Assembly (NCBI GenBank): GCA_903938205.1
Contig: CAJACJ010000580.1
Span: forward strand, 1-6,040
Direction: 5' to 3'
Length of the DNA stretch: 6,040 nt
DNA from: an uncultured bacterium
GTDB lineage: Bacteria > Planctomycetota > Phycisphaerae > Phycisphaerales > SM1A02
In this document: one piece after another, positions 1-6,040 of the stretch
Layout of the letters: every line of letters starts with the position of its first letter
How positions within the stretch are numbered: position 1 is the first letter of the stretch
Made by a program: the position numbers and the translations under genes
Notes under the pieces: model-generated
Database searches by the model: none
What the model saw: only the letters and a program-made list of their open reading frames with translations
Told to the model about the DNA's origin: nothing

Positions 1-416
1 AGGGTGACTCCTGAGCTGGCCAATTCATCGGCAACCGCCGCAAGAACCGCGGCATTTCTGCGATCGTGACGCAGACGACGGTACCACAGGCGAGCCGCGC
101 GGAAATCTGGAAGTTGCCGGATCAACTTGAACGGATCATGCATGCGCTGCTTGGAAACGCCGCCAACCATCACGGCTTCATGCACGCCGGCGCGGCGAAG
201 CAGTCGAATCCATTTGCCAATGCGCAGCCAACCTGCTTGTGAAAATTCATCGCACATCGCTGGCAGAGAAGCGTCAAATTGATCGCGCAAACCAACCGCA
301 ATCACGCGTCTGCCTGCGGCCTTTGCGCCTTGCGCAACCAACAAAGGTAAATGTCCATTGCCCGCGATCAAACCAAGCGGAGGCAAGGATTGCAACGAGG
401 ATGCTGACGAATTCAT
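1..416 (-). CDS. lpxI: UDP-2,3-diacylglucosamine pyrophosphatase LpxI, N-terminal domain (partial)
   Basis: LpxI hydrolyses UDP-2,3-diacylglucosamine to lipid X (2,3-diacylglucosamine 1-phosphate) and UMP, an early cytoplasmic-side step of lipid A synthesis; it replaces LpxH in some lineages. I translated the minus strand by hand: 138 codons stay open to the left edge. Residues 14-24 read LGLIAGNGHLP, the family's N-terminal nucleotide-fold motif. Further on come a WLRIGKW segment, RRAGVHEAVMVGGVSKQRM and LPDFRAARLWYRR, all in the order expected of the LpxI N-terminal domain. The family is usually about 270-290 residues, so the catalytic C-terminal (DUF1009) domain lies beyond the window. The ATG at 416 overlaps the stop of the LOG gene (ATGA), which suggests translational coupling; there is no strong Shine-Dalgarno sequence. 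The start gives about 13 residues before the usual beginning, so a later start is possible. The family call is firm; activity cannot be judged from half the protein. Confidence 0.87.
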   Translation of the reverse strand, partial: MNSSASSLQSLPPLGLIAGNGHLPLLVAQGAKAAGRRVIAVGLRDQFDASLPAMCDEFSQAGWLRIGKWIRLLRRAGVHEAVMVGGVSKQRMHDPFKLIRQLPDFRAARLWYRRLRHDRRNAAVLAAVADELASSGVT

Positions 417-1000
417 CCACGCCCCATCGGAAGAAATCGATCGGGATCAATTTCAAATGGCTCGGCGCTGAGCACGCCATTGAGCACATTGATGGGGTCC
501 TCATGCACATGTAATAGATGATGCACCGCGGCCTTTATGAAGCGATGTTCAATGCCGTGGTCAATCAAGCCAACCAGTGGGTTGTAGTAGCCAGCCAAAT
601 TCACCAAGCCGATTGGCTTGCGATGTTCGCCAACTTGGCGTTGCACCAGCACCTCGAACAATTCCTCAAATGTTCCAAGGCCGCCGGGCAGGGCAATGAA
701 CGCGTCACCTCGCTGCGCCATTAATGTTTTGCGCTGCGCCATGGTTTCCACAACGATCAGTTCGTCGCATTGGTCGTAGCCTTGCTCCAAGTCCAGCAAT
801 CTTTTGGTGATCACGCCCACGACTTTGCCGCCGGCGCTCTTCATGGTTCGGGCAATTTCCCCCATTAAACCAATGCTTCCGCCGCCATACACCAAAGCCA
901 TTTTGCGCCGCGCCATTTCCTGGCCAAGCAGACTCGCGGCGTCCATAAATTTGGTGTCCAGACTGACGCTGCTTGAACAATAAACGGTGATGTTTCTCAT
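413..1000 (-). CDS. LOG family protein (cytokinin riboside 5'-monophosphate phosphoribohydrolase-like)
   Basis: LOG-family (TIGR00730) enzymes are soluble Rossmann-fold proteins that split nucleoside 5'-monophosphates, such as AMP or cytokinin riboside monophosphates, into free base and ribose 5-phosphate. The 195-residue length is typical. The protein starts MRNITVYCSS, as family members usually do. YGGGSIGLMG lies at 38-47, the MAQRK motif at 87-91 and the signature PGGLGTFEE at 105-113. The conserved Arg (R90) and Glu (E113) are both present, so the active site looks intact. The ATG at 1000 is the natural family start, although no Shine-Dalgarno sequence precedes it. It is the first visible gene of a minus-strand unit and overlaps lpxI by 4 bp; a divergent gene starts 25 bp upstream. 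The physiological substrate in bacteria is often unclear, and members have at times been mislabelled lysine decarboxylase. The family call is certain; cytokinin activation itself is not shown. Confidence 0.95.
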   Translation of the reverse strand: MRNITVYCSSSVSLDTKFMDAASLLGQEMARRKMALVYGGGSIGLMGEIARTMKSAGGKVVGVITKRLLDLEQGYDQCDELIVVETMAQRKTLMAQRGDAFIALPGGLGTFEELFEVLVQRQVGEHRKPIGLVNLAGYYNPLVGLIDHGIEHRFIKAAVHHLLHVHEDPINVLNGVLSAEPFEIDPDRFLPMGRG

Positions 1001-1025
1001 GGCGATCTTTGGCTAGATTACTCAC
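1001..1025. promoter_or_regulatory. Divergent intergenic gap with candidate overlapping -10 elements
   Basis: Only 25 bp separate the LOG start codon (minus strand) from the transferase start codon (plus strand). TAGATT at 1014-1019 is a possible plus-strand -10 box; it would put transcription initiation at or next to the ATG at 1026, giving a leaderless message. On the minus strand the overlapping TAATCT (1020-1015) could serve the LOG gene with a leader of only a few bases. I see no convincing -35 hexamer at the usual spacing in either direction, and no Shine-Dalgarno sequence for either gene. Any upstream promoter elements must lie inside the opposite coding region. This is a weak call made from position and short matches only. 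Confidence 0.25.
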
Positions 1026-2162
1026 ATGCAGTTGCAATTGCTTTCGCCCATGCTTTTTTTTGTCGGTTGGATGCTCTCCATTATTTTCACCGCCATCGCT
1101 ATTGCGTATGGCACCAGATTCAAGGCGCTTGATTCCCCTGGCTCGGACGGCCATGTGAAACAATTACGAATGGTGCCCAATGTTGGCGGCGTCGCGGTGA
1201 TCAGCGCGTTTGTCCTGCCGGCGCTGGTGGGTCTGCTGTACGTGAGTCTTCGCAACCCTCCAAGCGTGGACCCAACCAAGCAATATGGTTTGGATTTTTT
1301 CCATAGCCGGATTGAAGCCAACTTCTTGCCAACCCTCGCCATTTTGGCGGGCGCCGTTTGGTTGTTGTTGGTGGGCATGTGGGACGATCGTAAGCCCATT
1401 CGCGCCGCACCAAAGTTGCTGCTGCAATTTATTCCGGCCATTGTGATTGTGTGGACATTTGATATTCGGCTGCTCACAATGCTTGACCACTATGGACCTG
1501 AGGGCAAGGCGCTCAGCGTTTTCCTTGGCGTGATTTGGATTGTGGCCATGATCAACGCCATGAATTTTCTGGACAACATGGATGGATTGGCGTCGGGCGT
1601 TGGCATGATCGCCTCGCTGTTGTTCGCCACGGCCGCGTTCATGGTTCAGCAGTGGTTCATTGCCAGCATGTTCTCGCTTTTGGCGGGTTCACTCGCTGGA
1701 TTCTTGCTTTTTAATTTCTTCCCTAAGAATGGCGCGAAGATTTTTCTTGGCGATGGCGGAAGTCAACCGCTGGGATTTTTACTTGCGGTGTTGGCTATTC
1801 GAACCACATTCGTGAATCCCGAGCAGGCGGAATATGAACTTGGAACACATTGGTGGGGCATTCTTGCGCCGCTGATTATTTTGGCCATTCCAATTTACGA
1901 CATGATTGCCACCAGCATGATTCGCCTTCGACTTGGTCACAGTCCGTGGGTTGGTGATCAGCGACATTTGTCGCACCGACTTGTGGAGCGCGGCTTCAGT
2001 ACTCGCGCGGCGGTGGTGATTATTTGGGCGCTGGCCGCCATCATTGGAATAGGCGGCATTCTGATTGGAAGTCTCACGCCGGTTCCAGCGGTTCTGGTTG
2101 TTCTGCAAACCATCGCCGCGCTTTTATTGCTTGGCTTCATGGAAGGAATTTTTCGTCGATGA
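1026..2162 (+). CDS. Glycosyltransferase family 4 polyprenyl-phosphate sugar-1-phosphate transferase (WecA/TagO/MraY superfamily)
   Basis: Such enzymes move a sugar 1-phosphate, often GlcNAc-1-P from UDP-GlcNAc, onto undecaprenyl phosphate at the inner membrane and so prime O-antigen or other surface glycans. The 378 residues hold about 11 hydrophobic segments, as in WecA: roughly 6-28, 53-75, 101-118, 131-145, 163-180, 190-206, 211-230, 247-259, 277-297, 328-350 and 353-371. Motifs appear in family order: VPNVGGVAV (50-58), the metal-binding pair WDD (D120, D121), NAMNFLDNMDGLASG (177-191), FLGDGGS (240-246) and the histidine box HLSHRL (314-319). MraY is less likely because the histidine loop is of WecA/TagO type and the neighbours are not cell-wall genes. 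Two motif positions differ from WecA: DN where DG is usual, and GDGGS for GDSGS. The start at 1026 lacks a Shine-Dalgarno sequence; a second in-frame ATG lies at 1050 but would remove part of the first membrane segment. Exact sugar specificity is not visible. Confidence 0.9.
   Translation: MQLQLLSPMLFFVGWMLSIIFTAIAIAYGTRFKALDSPGSDGHVKQLRMVPNVGGVAVISAFVLPALVGLLYVSLRNPPSVDPTKQYGLDFFHSRIEANFLPTLAILAGAVWLLLVGMWDDRKPIRAAPKLLLQFIPAIVIVWTFDIRLLTMLDHYGPEGKALSVFLGVIWIVAMINAMNFLDNMDGLASGVGMIASLLFATAAFMVQQWFIASMFSLLAGSLAGFLLFNFFPKNGAKIFLGDGGSQPLGFLLAVLAIRTTFVNPEQAEYELGTHWWGILAPLIILAIPIYDMIATSMIRLRLGHSPWVGDQRHLSHRLVERGFSTRAAVVIIWALAAIIGIGGILIGSLTPVPAVLVVLQTIAALLLLGFMEGIFRR
2141..2148 (+). promoter_or_regulatory. 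Shine-Dalgarno sequence for the O-antigen-ligase-like gene
   Basis: GGAAGGAA lies inside the last codons of the transferase gene, 10 bases before the ATG at 2159. It is the clearest ribosome binding site in the window and supports the ATG that overlaps the upstream stop (ATGA) over the later in-frame ATG at 2207, which has only a GGAAG 13 bases upstream. Confidence 0.6.
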
Positions 2163-4375
2163 CATTGCTTCCTCATGCGCGTCATGATGGAAGCAATTTC
2201 GCGTCAATGAAACGACCAACCTTGGCGGTGTCCGCGGCGATTTTGGGTGGCGCGATTGCGCTGCGAACTTTGGTGGCGTGGGCGCCAGTGCTTCGATTTG
2301 ATGTTGATCCAGTGTTTGATCCCGCTCCATTCGCAGGTCTTGGGCCCGCTGGAAGTTTGTACATTGACGCGGTGATTGCGCTGAGCGCGGCGTTTATTCT
2401 TGCAGAGTGCGCCTCGTTGTGGGCGTTGACTTTGTTGCTGGTAGCGGGCTTGGCAAGCATTTCCATTTTTCAAATTCACGGCGTTGGCGCGGCGGGAACC
2501 CCTTGGCGTGGCGCTACATGGATCGCAGGATTTGTGGCGGCTGCGGCGGCGGTTTCACTTGCAAGATCGCCGCAAAATACAGCAAAAATTGCGTGGAGCG
2601 TACTGGTGACGTGCTTGATTGCGGTCGCGGGGGCGTGGTGGATGCGAGGCGCGTGGCAGTGGTGTGTTGAGCAACCTGCGGTGGTTGAATTTTTCCATTC
2701 AGGAGCGCGTGACGTGGCATTTTTTGCCGAGCATGGTTGGGACGCCGATGGTCCGCAAGCCGCGGCGTATGTGCGGCGACTTTCGCAGCGGGAAATGTCG
2801 GGCTGGTTTGGCATGGCGAATATTTTCGCCGGACTTTTCGCGGCCATCACTGTGGCGTGCGTTGCACTTGGCGCATGGTTGCCACGGCGTGATCAAATCA
2901 TCGCGTTTATTGTCGCGCTGTTGTGCGCAATCATTCCGCTGGCCAATGGTTCCAAAGGCGCGATTGTCGCCATGTTGCTTGGGCTTGCGTTTCTTGTGAT
3001 CACGCGGAGAGTTCGTGTTGCGCCCAACACATTGGCGATTGGCGCTGTCGCGCTCATTCTTCTTTGCGCGTTCGCGGCGCCACTGCGCACGTTCTTGTCA
3101 GAGGATGCGCTTGGTCAAGAACGCAGTTTGTTGTTTCGTAGTCAATACATCACTGGCGCGTGGCGAATTTTTTTGCATCAGCCTTGGACAGGCAGCGGCA
3201 TTGATGGATTTCAAGACGCCTTTCTTAGGTTTCGACCAGTCGATGCGGTGGACGCCGTGCAAAGCGCGCACTCGGTGTTCTTTGACTGGCTCGCGCAAAT
3301 CGGCATCGCTGGAATTCCAATGATTTTAGCTGTATTTACGCTTATTTTTCTCGCGGTGAAAGGCAGTGTGGGTGTGGCTACGCACCAGTCGCACCGCGCA
3401 ACGCAATGGCCCCAAGCGCTTGCAACTCTTGCCGTAGTCATGGCAGGAACGTTTGCCATTCGCTTTGAGGCGCACGCTCTTGATCAAGCATCACTCGCTG
3501 CGCGCTTAGTTGGCGTGGTGTTGGCGTCAGGCTTTGCATGGTGGTTGCTTCCAAGAATCATTGTGCATTCTCTCGCTCCCTCCATCATTGTGGCCGCGGC
3601 CGCTCTCACGATATGGATTGATGGACAAATTGAAATGACGTTGTGGAATCCAGGTTCCATGATTTGGGGTTGTGTTGTGTTGGGGGTCAGCGTGCCACGA
3701 AGCATGCCCACGCATCGCCGCTGGTTTGATGGCGGCGTGCAATGGTTCACAGCGGTGGCCGCGATTTTATTTTCACTCACGTGTTTCAGATTCGCCAACA
3801 TTGCCTCACAAGAAGAAACGCTGGTGGAACGTGCGGCGCAAAAACTTGTTGACGCCGCTGTATTGGCAAAGGGCGAGCCCGGAGTGCAAGCCCGCATGGA
3901 GTGTGCGCATGTCTTGCTTGAGTCAACAAATGGGCACTCGGCATTTGATAGCTCCAAACTTGCCGCCATTGATCAACTGTTGCGCGCCTCTGCTTTGGCA
4001 ACCACTACAGAGCAAGCGTTGGGCTTGTTGCATGAGGCCAATTCCATTTGCCAAGACATGAGTCAGAATACCTTTCAAAATAGGCAAATAGCCTCTTTAT
4101 TGTCACAAGCCATTGCCATACAAACTCGGCAAGACTTGGACGTGAAAGACGCAGTGGACAAGGCGCTCAAAGTCACCGAACTTGATTCTCGCTGCGCCGG
4201 AGCATGGCTGCGCGCGGCACGTTGGGCGGCAACACTTTCGCAGCCTATTGCTGGTACGTACGCAAAGCGCGCCATTGAATCCGATGACTCAATGCGCTTT
4301 GACGCGTTGTTGAAATTGCGACCATCTGATCGCCATGAGGCGGAACAATTGCTGGCGTCTTGGCCCCAAAAATAA
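2159..4375 (+). CDS. O-antigen ligase/polymerase-like membrane protein (WaaL/Wzy superfamily) with soluble C-terminal tail
   Basis: This family (O-antigen ligase, PF04932 type) polymerises lipid-linked glycans or transfers them to an acceptor such as lipid A-core on the outer face of the inner membrane. The 738-residue protein has many hydrophobic segments from about 21 to 545. Family-like features are SGWFGMANIFAG (214-225), where related proteins have an N-x-N-x-x-A pattern, and NGSKGA (263-268), the usual S-R/K-G-A start of a membrane segment. They are followed by a large hydrophilic loop with R327, HQPWTGSGIDGF (340-351) and AHS (370-372), ending in DWLAQIGIAGIP (376-387). Ligase and polymerase cannot be told apart by sequence here. 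After the last membrane segment, about 190 residues are soluble, mainly helical and Ala/Leu-rich, possibly degenerate TPR-like repeats. I chose the ATG at 2159, overlapping the upstream stop and served by GGAAGGAA; 2207 is an alternative. The frame is open back to 2024, but that part is only a shadow of the transferase gene. Confidence 0.82.
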   Translation: MTLLPHARHDGSNFASMKRPTLAVSAAILGGAIALRTLVAWAPVLRFDVDPVFDPAPFAGLGPAGSLYIDAVIALSAAFILAECASLWALTLLLVAGLASISIFQIHGVGAAGTPWRGATWIAGFVAAAAAVSLARSPQNTAKIAWSVLVTCLIAVAGAWWMRGAWQWCVEQPAVVEFFHSGARDVAFFAEHGWDADGPQAAAYVRRLSQREMSGWFGMANIFAGLFAAITVACVALGAWLPRRDQIIAFIVALLCAIIPLANGSKGAIVAMLLGLAFLVITRRVRVAPNTLAIGAVALILLCAFAAPLRTFLSEDALGQERSLLFRSQYITGAWRIFLHQPWTGSGIDGFQDAFLRFRPVDAVDAVQSAHSVFFDWLAQIGIAGIPMILAVFTLIFLAVKGSVGVATHQSHRATQWPQALATLAVVMAGTFAIRFEAHALDQASLAARLVGVVLASGFAWWLLPRIIVHSLAPSIIVAAAALTIWIDGQIEMTLWNPGSMIWGCVVLGVSVPRSMPTHRRWFDGGVQWFTAVAAILFSLTCFRFANIASQEETLVERAAQKLVDAAVLAKGEPGVQARMECAHVLLESTNGHSAFDSSKLAAIDQLLRASALATTTEQALGLLHEANSICQDMSQNTFQNRQIASLLSQAIAIQTRQDLDVKDAVDKALKVTELDSRCAGAWLRAARWAATLSQPIAGTYAKRAIESDDSMRFDALLKLRPSDRHEAEQLLASWPQK

Positions 4376-4417
4376 TTCTGTGATTCAAGTTGGGCTGCGC
4401 CGCGCATAAGCCATGAA

Positions 4418-4445
4418 AAAGCGTGACATCAGTGACTTGCGCTTT
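4418..4445 (-). terminator. Possible weak intrinsic terminator of dsbD
   Basis: AAAGCG (4418-4423) and CGCTTT (4440-4445) can pair across a 16-base loop; the stem extends by three pairs if two G-U pairs are allowed. Read on the minus strand, the stem runs into five T residues. The structure overlaps the last codons and the stop of dsbD, and the stem is AT-rich at its base, so it would be weak. On the plus strand the T run is only three bases, so it is not a good terminator for the ligase-like gene. The rest of the 53-bp convergent gap (4376-4428) shows nothing else convincing. Confidence 0.28.
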
Positions 4446-6040
4446 GAATCGCGTCAATAACTTGCTTGCGTGTGTACGCATCGCTGATCAAAATAATTTT
4501 TCCGTGTGCGTCTTGCACCACCAGCAAAGGAATGCTGACGCGGCCATATTCATGCAGCGCGCTCCATCCATCGCTCTTGCGGCTGGTGATATCCACTTTG
4601 ATCGCCGCAACATTCACTTGCGCAAGCGCCGCGGCAACCTCATCCGAATTCAGAACCGCGCTTTCAAGCGCCTTGCAATTCAGACACCACTCCGCGGTGA
4701 AATCCAACACGATGATTTTCTGATCGGCCTTGGCCGCGGCCAACGCGGTGCTTGAATACGGAATCCAATTTGTTTTTCCGGCACCACCCAACGCCATGCT
4801 CACGCCAATGCTCAAGGCAATGATGGCCGCTGAAACAGAAGTAAAAACAAGCCGAAATGCAGTTTTTTTTGTGATGCGCCATGTGCGCCAAAGCAGCCAT
4901 GCGCCAGCACCGGAACCAGTTGCGCCAATGAGCCACCAGTGAATATGAGTTGGAGTTGTCAGCAAGCCATTCACTCCGGCGCCAATGAAAAAGAGAGCCG
5001 CCGCCAAAAGTAAAATGCCCATGACTTGCTTCACAAGATCGCTTGCCAAGCCCGTGCGCGGCATATGCGAGACCAGGTGTGGAAATGCGCTCAGAATTAA
5101 ATATGGCGTTGCCATTCCTGCGCCAATACTTCCAAACACCAGCAGCACGGTTGACGCGCTGCCACTGGATGCCGCCCAACCCGCCGCCGCTCCCATCAGT
5201 GGCGCGGTGCATGGAGTGGAAAGCACAGCGGTCATGATTCCAAAAATAAAAGTTCCAACAAATGAATCGTGCTTTGGTTCAATGGCGTAGACCCATGCGG
5301 GCAATCCCACGCTGAAGAATCCCGCCATGCCTACGGCCATGAAGGCGATAAAAATTCCAAGGCCAATTGTGAACGCGGGATATTGAAAAAGTTGGTTGGC
5401 GGCGCTGAAGCCACTGGCTCCACTCACTAAAGCACCAAGCGCCAACCAAAATCCAACCACGCCCAAGCTCATGACCACGCCAAGCAAAAAACACTTGCGC
5501 CGATTCCCCGCGCTCTGGCTGAGTGACATGATTTTTAGCGGAATAATAGGTAAAACACAGGGTGTGAAGTTCAACAGCGTGCCGCCTAGAAAAGCCACCA
5601 AGAGCAACACTAAAAAGCCGGAGCCGTTGGGATCAACGTTGAAAGTTGCGCCAAAGAAATCAAACTGCACGCCATTTTGTATTTTCATTTCCGTGGCGTC
5701 GCCGATTAATTTGGCCGGATCAAATTTTTGAAATACGCCAACCGGCACCACGGCCGCGGCGGCGGAATCCACCTGCAGCGTGAGTGGAATTTCGATTTCA
5801 GCGGGAGCCAGGCAACTGGTGTCGTTGCATGATTGAAAATTCAAAATCAGCGTGAGTGGCAGAGATCCATTCTTTGCATTCAGGTCAACTTGTATTGCTG
5901 CGAAGACAACAAAATCACCTTCATACACGGCAAGCGTTTGCTTGCCTTCGCCAAAATTGAATTGCGCCCCAACCGGTAGCGGCCACTGCGCGCCGACCAA
6001 CTTCAGCAACGCGTCCCGTGACGAAGTTGTTTGCGGCTCA
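4429..6040 (-). CDS. dsbD: Thiol:disulfide interchange protein DsbD (N-terminus cut by window edge)
   Basis: DsbD carries electrons from cytoplasmic thioredoxin across the inner membrane to periplasmic thiol proteins. The 536 visible residues (counted from the first full codon at 6039) cover all three modules. First is the end of the periplasmic alpha domain with CNDTSC (C71, C76). Then come about eight membrane segments (141-417) with the redox pair in FTPCVLP (C161) and STPCTAP (C277). Last is a C-terminal thioredoxin domain (about 430-536) with WCLNC (C452, C455) and a likely cis-proline in VSIPLLVV. All six expected cysteines are present, so the relay looks functional. A further cysteine, C183, lies near the second membrane segment. 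The frame stays open through the right edge; a TTG at 6009 is in frame but falls inside the alpha domain and is not the true start. The signal peptide and the first part of the alpha domain are missing. The gene converges on the polysaccharide pair. ScsB-like proteins are related, but the architecture fits DsbD. Confidence 0.94.
   Translation of the reverse strand, partial: EPQTTSSRDALLKLVGAQWPLPVGAQFNFGEGKQTLAVYEGDFVVFAAIQVDLNAKNGSLPLTLILNFQSCNDTSCLAPAEIEIPLTLQVDSAAAAVVPVGVFQKFDPAKLIGDATEMKIQNGVQFDFFGATFNVDPNGSGFLVLLLVAFLGGTLLNFTPCVLPIIPLKIMSLSQSAGNRRKCFLLGVVMSLGVVGFWLALGALVSGASGFSAANQLFQYPAFTIGLGIFIAFMAVGMAGFFSVGLPAWVYAIEPKHDSFVGTFIFGIMTAVLSTPCTAPLMGAAAGWAASSGSASTVLLVFGSIGAGMATPYLILSAFPHLVSHMPRTGLASDLVKQVMGILLLAAALFFIGAGVNGLLTTPTHIHWWLIGATGSGAGAWLLWRTWRITKKTAFRLVFTSVSAAIIALSIGVSMALGGAGKTNWIPYSSTALAAAKADQKIIVLDFTAEWCLNCKALESAVLNSDEVAAALAQVNVAAIKVDITSRKSDGWSALHEYGRVSIPLLVVQDAHGKIILISDAYTRKQVIDAIQSASH

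Noticed and set aside
239..514. Plus-strand open frame of 91 codons
   Set aside because: It lies opposite lpxI and the end of the LOG gene, both of which carry clear family motifs; its product is low in hydrophobic pattern and resembles nothing.
705..1163. Minus-strand open frame of 152 codons across the divergent gap
   Set aside because: It is out of frame over the LOG gene and antisense to the transferase; the composition (many His, Arg, Gln, Asn) is typical of a shadow frame.
2024..2158. N-terminal extension of the ligase-like protein to an upstream ATG
   Set aside because: The extra 45 residues overlap the transferase in another frame and are not hydrophobic; the ATG at 2159 has a Shine-Dalgarno sequence and the ATGA overlap.
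4664..5212. Minus-strand open frame of 182 codons
   Set aside because: It is a shifted frame of dsbD, whose six cysteines and three modules are all in the other frame; the shadow has no recognisable pattern.
6007..6009. TTG as the start of DsbD
   Set aside because: The frame continues open to the right edge, and the TTG falls inside the periplasmic alpha domain, before its CNDTSC motif but without room for a signal peptide.
1..6040. Mobile element, CRISPR, tRNA/rRNA, toxin-antitoxin or defence cassette
   Set aside because: The window is almost fully occupied by five conserved housekeeping or envelope genes; I saw no terminal repeats, direct-repeat arrays, transposase motifs or tRNA-like folds.

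Overview
The window reads as ordinary chromosomal DNA of a Gram-negative (diderm) bacterium: it carries an early lipid A gene, membrane machinery for surface polysaccharide and an inner-membrane thiol-reducing protein. It is moderately GC-rich by eye and almost entirely coding. Several details resemble Planctomycetota/PVC bacteria: lipid A made through LpxI rather than LpxH, the LpxI wording around 'LPDFRAARLWYRR', a GT4 transferase with 'NFLDNMDGLA', and a large O-antigen-ligase-like protein with a soluble C-terminal tail. That placement is an inference from motifs, not the result of a search.

Layout: (1) Positions 1-1000, minus strand: a LOG-family nucleotide phosphoribohydrolase (413-1000) followed by the N-terminal domain of LpxI (1-416, cut by the left edge). 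Stop and start overlap in an ATGA. (2) Positions 1001-1025: a 25-bp divergent gap with no clear ribosome binding site for either gene. (3) Positions 1026-4375, plus strand: a WecA/TagO-type polyprenyl-phosphate sugar-1-phosphate transferase (1026-2162) and a 738-residue O-antigen ligase/polymerase-like membrane protein (2159-4375), again joined by ATGA and with a visible Shine-Dalgarno sequence. (4) Positions 4376-4428: a short convergent gap with a possible weak terminator for the minus-strand gene. (5) Positions 4429-6040, minus strand: DsbD, cut at its N-terminal end by the right edge.

The plus-strand pair makes sense as one pathway: the transferase would load the first sugar phosphate on the lipid carrier, and the ligase-like protein would polymerise finished glycans or pass them to an acceptor. 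LpxI on the other side of the divergent gap makes the lipid A precursor, so the locus leans towards outer-envelope assembly. LOG and DsbD have no obvious link to this. I see no RNA gene, mobile element, CRISPR array or long repeat, and no clear sign of an undescribed system. The points most worth a second look are the tight start/stop overlaps, the minimal divergent promoter region and the unassigned C-terminal tail of the ligase-like protein.
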